From contig NW_020312827.1 of the NCBI RefSeq assembly GCF_003265705.1, positions 21,696,413 to 21,760,412 of the forward strand: a DNA stretch of 64,000 bases, given 5' to 3'. The position numbers were made by a program, and so were the translations under genes. The stretch's first letter is position 1. Each line of letters begins with the position of its first letter. Under the pieces are notes generated by a model. That model worked only from the letters and a program-made list of their open reading frames with translations, searched no databases and had not been told where the DNA came from. This stretch comes from Callorhinus ursinus (Eukaryota; Chordata; Mammalia; Carnivora; Otariidae). Below, one piece after another: positions 23,741-34,675 of this stretch.

Positions 23741-23944
23741 AGGCTAACTGGTGATTAATAGTTTTGTGTTAGTATAAGAGATAGGCCAGGGGCAACCTGT
23801 TCATAAAAAGTGTCCAGTCTGACAGTTTGTAGCTGGATTCTATTATATTCTTTTGGTTTTTGCTTTTCAGTCTGGTCATGCAGCCTGTTTGGGCTATGTG
23901 ACCATGGAGATATGAAAGACAGCTCCTTGGATGCAACTGTGACT

Positions 23945-24075
23945 CACCTAATACTGACAATAGCCTTGTGATATAAGCAGGACTGTCTTCATTTTATCAG
24001 CAACCAGCCTGTGGTAATACAGCATAGCCAGGATTTGAACCCGGGTCTTCTCTAAAATGCCCAACCTCTATACTT
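23945..24075 (-). repeat. MIR SINE fragment, antisense
   Basis: 'GGATTTGAACCCGGGTCTTC' is the antisense tRNA-like B-box region of MIR, preceded by a decayed core. Confidence 0.7.
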
Positions 24076-24159
24076 TCACACTCTTTCCTGCCAAATTAGC
24101 TTGCCTCAGTTGTCTTTTTCAATTTAGCTGAGGACTAAAGGTAAAATAAGAATTTTCCC

Positions 24160-24322
24160 TAGTTTGACCTAAAAATTAATGCAACTCCAATTAAAATAAT
24201 AAGATTCCTTTTTAGAAATTAATCAGCTAATTTATAATATTTGTATGAAAGTCAGCTAAGAGTAGAAAAACAATCTCCAAGTAGAACACAGTTGAAAGAA
24301 TTACACTACCAGATATTTTCCA
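24160..24322 (+). repeat. L1 ORF2 fragment, sense
   Basis: 'AGTTTGACCTAAAAATTAAT' then 'GCAACTCCAATTAAAATAAT' and 'TTACACTACCAGATATTTTC' match the L1 ORF2 stretch after the reverse-transcriptase core. It is old and frame-broken. Confidence 0.65.
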
Positions 24323-24327
24323 ACCAA

Positions 24328-24395
24328 GAACATGGTATTTCCTTTTATTTATTTAAGTCTTCTTTTAATAGGGTTTTTGTTTTAGGAGTTTTTTG
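24328..24395 (-). repeat. L1 ORF2 fragment, antisense
   Basis: 'AGAACATGGTATTTCCTTTT' then 'ATTTATTTAAGTCTTCTTTT' is the reverse complement of the ORF2 segment that in an intact L1 lies just 5' of the segment at 24160-24322. The two adjoining parts are thus in opposite orientation. Confidence 0.55.
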
Positions 24396-25435
24396 TTTGT
24401 TTGTTTTAGTTTTAATGTAGAACCCTTAGGTAAAAGATGCTAGATTTCTTACTGCTATCTCCTCAGTGTGGCATACAAAAAATAGATTGGTAAGAAGAGG
24501 AAGACGGTTCTTTTTTCTGCCTTCTCATGTTCTTATCCAACAAGATAAAGGGGCTCCATTTTGAAGAGGAGAGAGAGAGGGTTTGCAGAGATGATGAAAT
24601 CATGGAGGGGCCTTGTGTTCAATGCCCTTTCTGAATTTGCCTATAAGATTGATATCCAAGATTTGGGCAGATTTGCAACCTTGTCTGGAAGTTTTTGAAT
24701 GCAGCAGCTCCACTGATGAATCCAGGCCATGGTGGCATGAGTATCCACTTGGGAGATCTCTTTCTCAATTTCCATAGTCCCCAAGTGACTTTGAGAATAT
24801 TTTATGTCTTCTGAGGCTATGAGTAAAACCTGTATATTAGGTGGGAGGGAAAGCTAATATGTCACTCAGAAGATCACAGTGCAGAGTTGGAGCCTGTGTC
24901 ATCTGCATGGAGTGGATGAAGATATGACTGCATCTTTGTTGGAATTTAAATGCCAAAAAGCTGCAGAGGAAAAATTCCAGATGGACCAGTTGCCACCTGC
25001 CCAACAAGCACTGGGTATCACCTAAGCTGGGAAACAGGATGGGGACTTTAACTACAGATGCCAGCATGACCACAGAGGCCGAAAAGTGTGTTGCTTACTG
25101 TACGGTAGCATGAAGGGAATCGTGGAGTCAGCCAGAGGTTTAGAGCCAGGACCAAGGGTACAGGAAAACAGAGAACACTTTGAAGGGACTGAGGAGGCAG
25201 AAAATCCCAAATTATCTTCAGTTTTAAATGGAGAATGACTAAGTAATTACTGGACTGGAATAGAGAAAAACACAGAGGTGATTGAGTTTGCTTTGAAATT
25301 TCAAGGCTTAGTACAAAATACAAATGGTCACTCAAGAACTAAGTTCAATTCAATTATAAGAAGGAAGAAAACCTAGAGTTTTTCACACTTGAGTTTTGTG
25401 GGCCATTGAGACAATAGTGTGCCCATCTGAGATAG
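24396..25435. other. Low-copy sequence, nothing recognised
   Basis: Two overlapping minus-strand frames (24837-25073, 25048-25335) have no recognisable domain. No repeat body seen. Confidence 0.4.
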
Positions 25436-25439
25436 AGCG

Positions 25440-26120
25440 GTCAGTGGGGTCAGCTTTTAAACAGTTTTGACTCACAGAAAGTAGTTTGGACTTTGATGTG
25501 ACCTAGAGAATAAATATTGTCAAGCAGAGGAGTAACAGGATCAGCTCTATTTTATAAATATTCTCTAGTAGGAATATGCGTTATGAATTGAAGGAGAATG
25601 AATGATGTTTATAACACATCATGTAGGAAGCTTTTTAGAAATCTAAGCAAGAGATGATGAAGACTTAAATCAGAGACTTGAAAGTGAGGCTGGAACAGTA
25701 GGGTAGAAGATGTTTTTCAGTTTAGGGGCGACTGGGTGGCTCAGTCGTTAAGCGGCTGCCTTCGGCTCAGGTCGTGGTCCCAGGGTCCTGAGATCGAGCC
25801 CTGCGTCAGGCTCCCTGCTTTGGGGGAAGCCTGCTTCTCCCTCCCCCACTCCCCCTGCTTGCGTTCCCTCTCTCGCTGTGTCTCTCTCTGTCAAATAAAT
25901 AAATAAAATCTTCAAAAAAATGTTTTTCAGTTTAGACTCATGCATGGTCAGAAGATGAGAAACAAGAAGAGGGTCAGGTTTAGGGGCAGAAACATTGCAT
26001 TCAATTTTGTACATGGATTTGAGAGGCCTTTGTAATACTGAAGTGAAGATTTGTAGTGGCAAGTTAAACATGTAAGTCAGGAGCTTAGGGTAGTTTGAAG
26101 GCTAGAGATGAAGGTATGGT
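25440..26120 (-). repeat. L2-type LINE, antisense, split by a Can-SINE
   Basis: 'GAGGAGTAACAGGATCAGCT' then 'ATTTTATAAATATTCTCTAG' and 'CTAAGCAAGAGATGATGAAG' match antisense L2 ORF2 in order. Beyond the SINE, 'ACTCATGCATGGTCAGAAGA' to 'TGGATTTGAGAGGCCTTTGT' continues it. Confidence 0.65.
25711..25935 (+). mobile_element. Can-SINE, well preserved, 15-bp target duplication
   Basis: The body (about 25726-25920) has the head 'GGGCGACTGGGTGGCTCAGT', the caniform CT-rich middle and the tail 'CAAATAAATAAATAAAATCT'. TGTTTTTCAGTTTAG is repeated exactly at 25711-25725 and 25921-25935. This is the least diverged Can-SINE here and it interrupts an L2. The 107-codon minus frame across it is not a gene. 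Confidence 0.97.
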
Positions 26121-26124
26121 GGCT

Positions 26125-26960
26125 GATTAATTTTTGGGTGCAAAGAACTTCCTTAAGGACAGTTTCGGGAGAAAGAACCTAGAAAGTCTAGTCTTCTCTG
26201 TTCTCCTGCATTGTGTGAGCAAGTAGTAACTTGTAAGGCCCTCTGATATTCCTTGCCACCAATATACCACCCAGATGCCTAAAGTCTGACTGCTAGAAAT
26301 GTAGTCCTTTGTTTCAAAATTGTCTTTCACGTGGTCCATTTTTTAAATGCAAATAATTGTATAAGTGATACACCATTGAATTCTCTCATGTCTTGGTAAA
26401 AATAATTTTAGAAGGAAAATAGGAAAATACTAAAAAAGAAAGTGAGACAAAAGCGGATGGCTACAATTCTATCTCTTTTTCATATTTTGGTAAAGTTTGC
26501 TCTGTGAATAAATCTTGGCACTACACCTCAGAGTCAAAGATCACTTCATGGAAATCCGCAATGTCTGGGATTTCAGTCACGATTTCAAACTTGTGTATTT
26601 TTATCTTCTGATGTGGGTCTTTTTCAGTGTAACCTCAGCCACGTCCCTGGCCCCATTTTTTCTGAAACACCCTCTTGAAGGCACGTCCTTAGTATATAGT
26701 ATATATACTACAACTTTGGTATATAGTCACATCTTTGGAGGCTCATTGTGGTCTCTTCTAGAAAGCTACAGAGCATTTGAATATGAAACCAAGTACAGTA
26801 ATGGCCTTGCTCAATTGACCTGAGAATGGAGCTTTGGTGAGACAAAATAGCTATCAACTCTAGATTATTCCAGAAGTTTGTTACTGAGACACAGAAAAAT
26901 TGAATAATTTCCCTAGAGACCCAACAAACTCTCAAAATCCCAGCTCATCCCATTTATCAC
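26125..26960. other. Low-copy sequence, nothing recognised
   Basis: A frame at 26515-26823 (102 codons) is hydrophobic in places but has no family look. A perfect 14-bp palindrome, TAGTATATATACTA, lies at 26697-26710. Confidence 0.4.
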
Positions 26961-26964
26961 AGCT

Positions 26965-27115
26965 ATGAGAACTTGAGTGTCTCTGTGCCACAGTTTCTAA
27001 ATATGTGAAATGAGGATAATAGAGTTAATTTTATAAGGTTGTTTCAAGAATTCAGTAGCATAACACATTAGATTAGCAATGTGCTCAGCACTTCATATGC
27101 AAGCGCTCTAAGAAT
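26965..27115 (+). repeat. MIR SINE fragment, sense
   Basis: 'TGTGCCACAGTTTCTAAATA' and 'GTGAAATGAGGATAATAGAG' are the central MIR block, and 'AATGTGCTCAGCACTTCATA' the 3' part. Confidence 0.7.
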
Positions 27116-28679
27116 TCTGGGTGTCTAATGCTCATGGTGAATAGTCCAAAATGATGAGTCTCTGACCTTCATTCTTGTGCCGAGTTCACTGAAACGCACT
27201 TCCTTCTGAATGTCTCTGGATAGAAGGATGGGACTCAAAAGAAGGCACATGTGAAAAAGAAGAGACAGTCACATGAACCTGAAATGTTTGGAAATAAGGG
27301 GGATGAGACATGCACTAACTGGATAATTATGCATCTTCATATCATTCCTTCTTTCTGCTCAGCCAGTTGCACATCTGACAGAACCCCACTATGAGTGGAA
27401 AAAGATGAATCATTGCACACTGTGTCAGAGGGGGGATAAATCCAGACAGTGGCTGAAATTTCATATTGAAAATTACTTACTCTCGTCTCACAGTGGGCTT
27501 TGTGATTTTCTTGGGCAGCATCTTTAGTAGAGCATGTTATATGTGAAGCATATCATCTCATTCCCATCAACGAAATAACATTCTCTGGTGGTGTTTTGGG
27601 AAGGATGTGTAGATGTTAACCAAAACCACAAAGAAAGGATGTTGTCACTTTCCCGTGGCATGTAAGAAAAATATGGATGTTTTGATGTGTCCAGTTACAT
27701 GCAAACTCAGCATAGCTAAGGAAAAGATCAGATTTCAAAGTACTACTGCACTGAGTAAATGAGGTGTGACTACAAAGAAAGTAATAAATTATGTCTTCAA
27801 GTGAAGCAGGTCACATCTGGTGTGTGTATGTACATCTGCGCACGAGTGTTTGTCTGCATCCTTTTCAAGCATTTTTGCCTACCATTTAATTTAATATTGA
27901 AATAGTTCAATGGATTATAAAAACAACTCCCACACATTAATACCATGTTTTTAAATATCTTCTTGCTTGATTTCAAGTTGTTCATAAATGAGCATCTAGA
28001 AAACAGAATATCTGATGATAATAAATATATACATTTACATGTTTTTAAAAAAATAGTGTTTACTATGGGCATTAGAAGCTAGAACTTTGTACTCTAATTT
28101 CTGGAACCTCACGCTATCACCATCTCTTTTGAGGAATGAATTACTGAAGCTGTCTCTTTTATGAACATTTCATATTCATAAAGGGATGGCTTTCTCCTGG
28201 CAGGCCTTTTCCCCACTCAGCTGAACTGGAAGTCATTTTTCTGAAGAGAGTCCTACTATTGGAACAAACTGAACAAGAACTCACATCACACATAAAAAGC
28301 TTTTGGAAGAGACCTGGGATTGGCTCTGGAGTGGACATAATTCAAATGCAAATGCATTTCATCAGTGGTTTGCCTTGGATGCCAAATTTTGGGGCAAAAG
28401 GAGAACTAAAACTACTGATCATTTGCTCTTTTCTACCAATCAACAGAATGCCAGCAACATAACTAATATTCTTTTTTCAAACCAATGTTATAGGGAGGTT
28501 TGCAGAAAGCATTGTAATGCCCAATCCATCATTATAGAAAAACATTACCAGTGATACCCCATTAGTGTTTTTAATTGATTCAAACTTATAAAATTAAGGA
28601 TAAAAAATTCAAAATATTTATGTATGATAAAAATTAAAATATACAATAAAAAGGATAAAATAACCTGTATCTAAAAACA
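27116..28679. other. Low-copy sequence, nothing recognised
   Basis: No repeat body. Frames at 28259-28462 and 28303-28554 overlap each other and have no recognisable domain. 28100-28560 is free of simple repeats and could be examined for conservation. Confidence 0.4.
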
Positions 28680-29100
28680 ATACTATTAAAATTTTTTATG
28701 TATTTCCTTCTAGATTTTTTGTTATTGTTTTTATTTTTTATTGAGTACTGTTTACATTGTTGTGGTTTAGCAACAAGCTTTTTTTTTATATACTTAATAT
28801 CAGAGATCTCTCTTCTTAACAATAACTTTTAGTGTTCGTATAATATTCCATAATGTAGCTATGCTCAAATTTACTTACCTGTTTCTTCTAGGAAAATTAG
28901 ACATTTAGGCACTTAAAAAATAGACCTTTTGGGGGGTTATTTCCTTATGATAGATTCCCTAGAAGTGTGATTAATAACTCAAAGGTTAGGAACATTCGTT
29001 AAGGCTTTTGATAAAGATTGTAAAGAGGCTTCACACCCCAAAATAGTGTACATAAGAGTCTGTTTCTACAAAATCTTACCATACCTCTTAGTTCTTTCTA
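28680..29100 (-). repeat. L1 3' UTR, antisense (old L1M type)
   Basis: 'TATAATATTCCATAATGTAG' then 'AATTAGACATTTAGGC' and 'TCCCTAGAAGTGTGATTAAT' match the antisense 3' UTR of old L1M/L1ME elements in order. Confidence 0.6.
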
Positions 29101-29115
29101 ATTTCCCTAAACCAA

Positions 29116-29463
29116 CAGTTTTCACCTGGATGTGATTATTGCCCCTCCCCACAGGAAATGTTTGACAAATCTGGAGACATTTTGTTTTACACAACTAGGG
29201 AAGTGCTACTAGGGCTAAACATCCTACAGTGCCCAGGACAGCTGTCCACAAACAAAAAACTATCTGGCCCAAAATGTCATGACTCCTTTCTTGTTGAAAA
29301 TTAATTGTCTTGATTATTTCAATAGGAACAGGCTGGTTGAGAAGAAATGCTAAGAAAGATCTTCCAAGTGTAGGGAGTTGTATAAAAAAAAAATACCAAC
29401 ATATCTTCAGATACTGTCAAATATCGCTTAATGGATAAAGTAGCCACCAGCTGAGAACTACTG
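29116..29463 (+). mobile_element. Probable non-autonomous hAT DNA transposon
   Basis: The left end CAGTTTTCACCTGG and the right end CTGAGAACTACTG form imperfect terminal inverted repeats of the CAGTGGTTCTCA type. Inside, 'TTTGACAAATCTGGAGACAT' and 'AACATCCTACAGTGCCCAGG' match a common mammalian hAT MITE. The last ~170 bp match less well. I see no clear 8-bp target duplication. Exact family not assigned. Confidence 0.65.
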
Positions 29464-29734
29464 GTTTACATTGATCAAAATGCCGTGCTCTTAGTTGATA
29501 CTTAATGAATAGTTATTGCTAAATGTATGAATTATTTCAATTATGACTTTATTGAGGTATTAGTTCTTTCCTTCTTCCTAAAAATAGTAGCTCACAAATT
29601 GAAATGCAATTTATCTACTTAGATGAAAACTGAACAATAAAAAAAAATCCAAATTGTTGAAACACACAAAAATTAGTATGTTTAATAAGTGATGAAACCA
29701 TCCAGCATTCTTGGTAGACAAATAAGTAGGGTTT

Positions 29735-30010
29735 TTCCAGAAAGAGAAGCTGAAGTTCAGGAATATGGGCTGATTTGTCCAAGGTCACATAATAATTTCC
29801 ATGCTGGAACTAAATAGAACCTTCTTCTCATGGAGGACACAGGTAGAGCCATCTTCACATTTATCATTTCACCAGTATCTTTTCCCCACAGCTGTATTCC
29901 CTGCTATAGAGAAGTCCCATTGAGAACAAGGACTGGATCTTACATCTACTTATATTTTGCACCGTGCCACGCACTAGGGAATACGTATAAAATGTTTAAA
30001 TGAATAGCAG
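29735..30010. repeat. MIR-like fragment (-) and L2-like 3' end (+)
   Basis: 29735-29830 contains 'TTTGTCCAAGGTCACATAAT', an antisense MIR-type block. 29890-30010 ends 'TGCCACGCACTAGGGAATAC' and 'AATGTTTAAATGAATAGC', a decayed L2 3' end in sense. Confidence 0.5.
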
Positions 30011-30430
30011 AACAAATGTGATTTAAATGAATAATGTTTCCATTTACTCAGGATCTAATTTCCTCTCGATGTCTAATCAGAATCCTTATCTTTCAGCTGC
30101 CATAGATCACAGCCATCATTAACCATGATGGAGATTAGCCAAAGCTGTAGATTTATGGTTCTGGGAGTCAACAAGTTACAAGTTTCTGTCTGCACTCCAG
30201 ATGGTGTTTTGGATGGATACTCCATGAAGTTGTTATTTAGAAGCCTGGCAGCATCCTTTGCAAAGTGGGGAGTCACAGTTGGCATTCCTCTTTTTAGCAT
30301 TTTGTTGCCTAATAGATGGTCTCAAATTAATTATGTGCCAGGGTCTGGGCAGCAAAAATGGAGACCAGCCTTGCCCCAATAGGCTTTGGTGAGACTACTT
30401 GGCTGACTGTCTGTTTCCTTGATATTCAAG
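30011..30430. other. Low-copy sequence, nothing recognised
   Basis: Frames on both strands (30073-30300 and 30125-30382) mirror each other without any domain. No repeat seen. Confidence 0.4.
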
Positions 30431-30434
30431 TCAA

Positions 30435-30765
30435 CAAATACCTATTGAGGCTATACTCTGTGCGAGGCACTTGCCTAGGCCCAGTAAGAGATAGAGCCAT
30501 GGTATAAGATGTATCACCAAGCATTAAAATGAGCTCAAAATTAGCATAAATCAAAGGCAGGATGTAATTAGAAGTATGAGTATGAGTTTGTGGGGACAGA
30601 AAGGAGAAAGATCAAGATCAGTTGAGGAATTAGGAAACACAAAGAAAGAATTGGCCTTTGATCTCTGCATTGAAGGATAGATGAGTTTTTGATAGGTAAA
30701 GAGAAATTCAGGAAGTAAGATGAGCAAATTCACAAAGATTAGGAAGTGTAGGATATGTCCAGTAT
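30435..30765 (-). repeat. L2-type LINE 3' region, antisense
   Basis: 'CAACAAATACCTATTGAGGC' then 'GCGAGGCACTTGCCTAGGCC' and, later, 'CATTGAAGGATAGATGAGTT' follow the antisense L2 3' region. Confidence 0.6.
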
Positions 30766-30787
30766 ATAATAATAATAATAATAAATA
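30766..30787. repeat. (AAT)n microsatellite
   Basis: Six or seven AAT units lie at the edge of the L2 fragment. Confidence 0.85.
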
Positions 30788-30860
30788 ATGTGATAGTTAA
30801 TATGCATTAAGATCTTATAATTTTTAAATGTATTTTCTAAACTTTATATTCTTTTATGTT

Positions 30861-31144
30861 AAAAATGGAAATTGGAGGGGGAGATGAACCATGAGAGATG
30901 ATGGACTCTGAGAAACAAACTGAGGGTTCTAGAGGGGAAGGGTTGGGAGGATGGGTTAGCTTGGTGATGGGTATTAAAGAGGGCACATTCTGCATGGAGC
31001 ACTGGGTGTTATATGCAAACAATGAATCATGGAACACTACATCAAAAACTAATGATGTAATGTATGGTGATTAACATAACATAATAAAATAAAAAAAGAA
31101 AAATAATAAAAAAAGAAAGAAAGAAAGAATAGGAAAAAATGGAA
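30861..31144 (+). mobile_element. Young carnivore L1, 5'-truncated 3' UTR, 10-bp TSD
   Basis: 'GATGAACCATGAGAGATGAT', 'GGACTCTGAGAAACAAACTG', 'GGAGCACTGGGTGTTATATG' and 'AATGAATCATGGAACACTAC' are the recent carnivore L1 3' UTR. It ends in an A-rich tail (31083-31130). AAAAATGGAA occurs at 30861-30870 and 31135-31144. Only the last ~215 bp of L1 plus tail were inserted. Confidence 0.92.
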
Positions 31145-31479
31145 TAAGTTCCATTTATTCAATAGGCACAGTGCTTAGGGCCCATAATACTTTTAAGAAC
31201 CCATGAAAATGTTTTAATTTCTTTTTCACAATCAGAAGGAAAAATAATACAATCTATCCTGGATTACGTTTGTCTTTACACTGATGCAGTCATAAAATAA
31301 AATTTTTTAATATTATTTTCATGGTGGAAGGGCCCACAACAGACAATGTGTTACAGAAGAGAATTATCCTTGATGCCTCTCATTTGTTTCAACCTCAAAA
31401 CTATTTCTAAATCTTTCCTTTTTCTCCATTTCCATTGTATGAGACAAAGACAAGCCACCAAAAGCTCTTGTAGGGGCTA
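31145..31479. other. Low-copy sequence, nothing recognised
   Basis: No repeat signature and no frame of note. Confidence 0.35.
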
Positions 31480-32050
31480 TAATATGAGCTCTTAACCAGT
31501 TCCTTGCTTTCCTTCTTACCTTCTAAAACCTACTTTCTACACAAAAGTTCCAGAGCTTCCTATTACACTAAAAATACAATTTCATCTTCTGATCTTAGCC
31601 AAAAGTCCCTGGTTATCAGTCGTAACTCAATCTGTATTATCTTCCCCATGACCACAGCCATGATGACCTAACTGTGCTGGCCTTTTCTCTACTCATGGGA
31701 CACATTTGCCTCAGGGGCTGTTCACTTTAGATTCTCTCAACCTGTAATACTTTCACCTCCCCTAGTTTTACATGACTTTTTGTTTTCCAATATTTAGATC
31801 TCAGTTCCTACGTGACCTCTTCAGAGAGTTCTTCATGGCCACAAAATCAGATGCTTCTGTATGTTACCCCATTTTAATTTTTAAAATGGCATTTATCAAT
31901 ATGTGAAATTCAAATGTATATTTATTTGTGGATTTGTTTATTGTCTTTCTTCCTTGACCAGAAGGTGAACTTCATGAGAAGAACAATCATGTATCCCCAG
32001 AGTTTAGAAAAGTACCAGGCAGATAGTAGACACTCAATTATGTAAATATC
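31480..32050 (+). repeat. L2-type LINE 3' region, sense
   Basis: 'TTGCCTCAGGGGCTGTTCAC', 'GTGACCTCTTCAGAGAGTTC', 'GGATTTGTTTATTGTCTTTC' and 'ACTTCATGAGAAGAACAATC' then 'GTAGACACTCAATTATG' give the end of an L2-type element in the right order. Confidence 0.75.
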
Positions 32051-32054
32051 CAGG

Positions 32055-32560
32055 AGATAGAAATTCATTGTTTACTACATACATGGCATTGAGGTTCAGT
32101 GTGGAATAAAACAAATTTGGTTTATGCCCTCATGGAGCTTACAGTCTAGTGATTTAAATTTGTTATCTAAATAAGTCCTCAAAAGACAAAGCTTAGAAAC
32201 TATTATATCCCATTTTCCCCAAGGCTGACACTGGGGCTAGAGAAATTAATTCTTGTGCTCAGCTGAGACTTGAACCCAGGTAGCTCATGTTCAGAATTTG
32301 TCTCCTGAATACATTAAATTCCTGTCAATAATAAGCATACTTGTCCCAAGTTTAGGTAATGGTTAGATAATGTAAAGCTAGAAATTTTGAAGTGCCTTGG
32401 ATACCAAGCCTGGGAAAGTTGTTCTTAAGTGAGAAGACAATGAATAGTTGTTGAAGGTTTTAAACAGAAGTGGGCTTTAGAAAGGATGTCCTGAGAACAG
32501 TAGGGAAGATCAATAAAAGCAAGGGAGCCTGGGGATAGAAGAGTTAGAAGGCTATTGCTA
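32055..32560 (-). repeat. L2-type LINE, antisense
   Basis: 'TGCCCTCATGGAGCTTACAG' followed by 'TCTAGTGATTTAAATTTGTT' is the antisense L2 3' part. 32440-32560 ('GGTTTTAAACAGAAGTGGGC', 'GTTAGAAGGCTATTGCTATG') is its ORF2 part. It meets the sense copy at 31480-32050 tail to tail. A MIR-like piece ('GAGACTTGAACCCAGGTAGC') lies near 32220-32300. Confidence 0.7.
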
Positions 32561-33084
32561 TGGCCTGTCAACCACTCACCATATTTTAGGAACTTAATAG
32601 CAGTTCAAAATTGTATGTTGTTTGCACACATTTCCCTAATAACAGCTGCTGGATGAAGGAAGGTTCATTTTATGCATTTATTGAGGACAACTCTCAGGCA
32701 GAAAACTCTCCAATTCTATTCTAGAAACATCTATTTCAGATATTTTCAAATGAAAATTACCAGTAGCCTCTGTACCCAAAGATGATTATAGCTATTCTTT
32801 ATAACAATTATCAGCTTGTGGCCACAGATAATGTTAACTGTATCCTTGCCGTCTTGAAAGAGCTTTGTATTCCCTGCTCCAGATTGACTACAACTGCCCA
32901 ACATTTAGTCATTCATTTCTTAATTCATTAATCACAGATTTATTGAGCACACTGTGTGTTCAGGAATGCCAAGCTCCCTGTGTAATGAGGGAGATAGTCT
33001 TAATCACTGATGAAGGAAATTCTCTTGAATCTATATTAACTATACCCAGAATAAGAAACTTCTCCCGTCTCCACTTATTACCAC
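32561..33084. other. Mostly unassigned; short L2/MIR-like tail at 32905-32985
   Basis: 'TTCATTAATCACAGATTTAT' then 'TGAGCACACTGTGTGTTCAG' resembles an antisense L2/MIR 3' end. Otherwise nothing recognised. Confidence 0.4.
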
Positions 33085-33600
33085 TCTGACCATCTCTTCT
33101 CACTTGGTTTCTTCTAGTAGGCTTATAATTAATCTCTCTGCTTTTACATTTCTCCCCTATTCTCAACATAGCAACCAATGACTCATAAAATGTAAGTAAG
33201 ATCATGCCACCCCTCTGTTCAAAACCTGCATTGGCTCCCCACTATACTCAAAGATTTAGTCAGACCTTAAAGAGGCCTACCAGGTTCCATGTAATCGTGG
33301 ATCTTTTCTCCTACTGCTCTTCCCCTTACACACCCATCTCATTCACTCTGCTTCAGCCACAGTGACCTCTTTAAATATCCCATGCATGCTCTCATCTTAA
33401 GGCATTTGCACTGCTAATGTTTCCTAGCATCTACCAACTCCTAACATCTTACATAATTTACTTTTTATAATACATTGTCTGTCTCCCTCACCTTTGCATC
33501 CCTTCACAAGGTCAAGGTCTTACTCTGTTTTGTTTGCTGCTGATTTCTCATGCATCCAGAACAGTGTTGACACTTAGCAGATTGGATGAATAAATAAATA
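33085..33600 (+). repeat. L2 LINE, ORF2 end to 3' terminus, sense
   Basis: 'GTAAGATCATGCCACCCCTC', 'CAAAACCTGCATTGGCTCCC', 'AGAGGCCTACCAGGTTCCAT', 'CTTAAGGCATTTGCACTGCT' and a GATGAATAAATAAATATG end are in L2 order. This is the clearest L2 of the window. No frame is intact. Confidence 0.85.
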
Positions 33601-34278
33601 TGCACATATTCGGTGCAACATGGTGACCTCAAGGAACAAAGTGTTCATGAGAATAGATCAAAGAGCAGACTCAACTGGAAAGAACTGTGGAGAGAATTCT
33701 GAGAAAAAAATACCCACCTTAAACCAAATATCCAATATTCTGGTTCACTGAGACACATCTGAAGATAAGAGTGATATTTAACATTATTGAATATTCCCAC
33801 ATCAGAGAGGAGAAGGCCCCTTAGACTAGATAAATTCCAAACACTCTTCACTACCTGCTACCCTTCTATGTGTGCACCAATTGCATTTATAGCTGACTCA
33901 TCACAGTACTTTCATCTTAACAATGGAGGTTTATTTTCCATTGTGAATAAACAGGAATTTGGCTTACTGTGCTGATGATTATTTGTTCATCATCCTCAGT
34001 GTTTATTAGTTATGACTTAGGTTAGAGGTGGCCTATCCGCATTATATAAAACCTTAAACTGTTATTAGTAGAACAAGTATTTGTTGACCTCTTTAAATGT
34101 AAATAATCTGGTAAAAGTAGTATTAATCTAGTAATTTCTTGGAATCAATATTTTATTAAATCTTTTCAACCAAGAACTGAGAGAGAAGGTACTGGTGGAG
34201 TAAGGAAGGTGGGATGGAAGACAGGTAGAGTATGGGGTGCTATTTGAAAATGATTACCTTTCAAGGAATATCAAAATA

Positions 34279-34280
<2 letters not shown>
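33601..34280. other. Low-copy sequence, nothing recognised
   Basis: No repeat body and no frame of note. Confidence 0.4.

Positions 34281-34312
<32 letters not shown>
34281..34312. repeat. (GT)n microsatellite, 16 units
   Basis: Uninterrupted GT dinucleotides, followed by a short G-rich stretch (GGAGGGAGGGGGGTTGGGGA). Confidence 0.96.
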
Positions 34313-34313
<1 letters not shown>

Positions 34314-34484
34314 GGAGGGAGGGGGGTTGGGGAGTGTAGGGCTAGGTTAAAAGATGTCAGTGAGGCCAAACGAGAAGAGTTCCCAGAGGGGTGGGAAACT
34401 GTGGTGACACTGAAGACAATTCTTATCTACTACACAAATTAGTTTGAATCCAGCCTAGTCCTAGGCCTGGAGTGCAAGGAGCTT

Positions 34485-34675
34485 CTTAATGGAGTGGACA
34501 GAGCACTAGGCACTGAGACTTTGTCCTTAGCTTCACCCCTTTCTATTTCTGTCACCTTGGACAGTGGTTTCTTCATCTACATAACAGAGATAATAATGTC
34601 TATCTTCTTCTCTCTAAATGTTAGGATCAAATGCACTAAGCAAAGGAAAAACTATGTAAAACATCTAGAAACTCA
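34485..34675 (+). repeat. MIR SINE, sense
   Basis: 'GGAGTGGACAGAGCACTAGG', 'TGTCACCTTGGACAGTGGTT', 'CATAACAGAGATAATAATGT' give head, core and central block of MIR. Confidence 0.7.

Noticed and set aside
24003..24050. tRNA gene-like B box (GGATTTGAACCCGGGTC region)
   Set aside because: It belongs to an antisense MIR, a tRNA-derived SINE. No full cloverleaf can be drawn.
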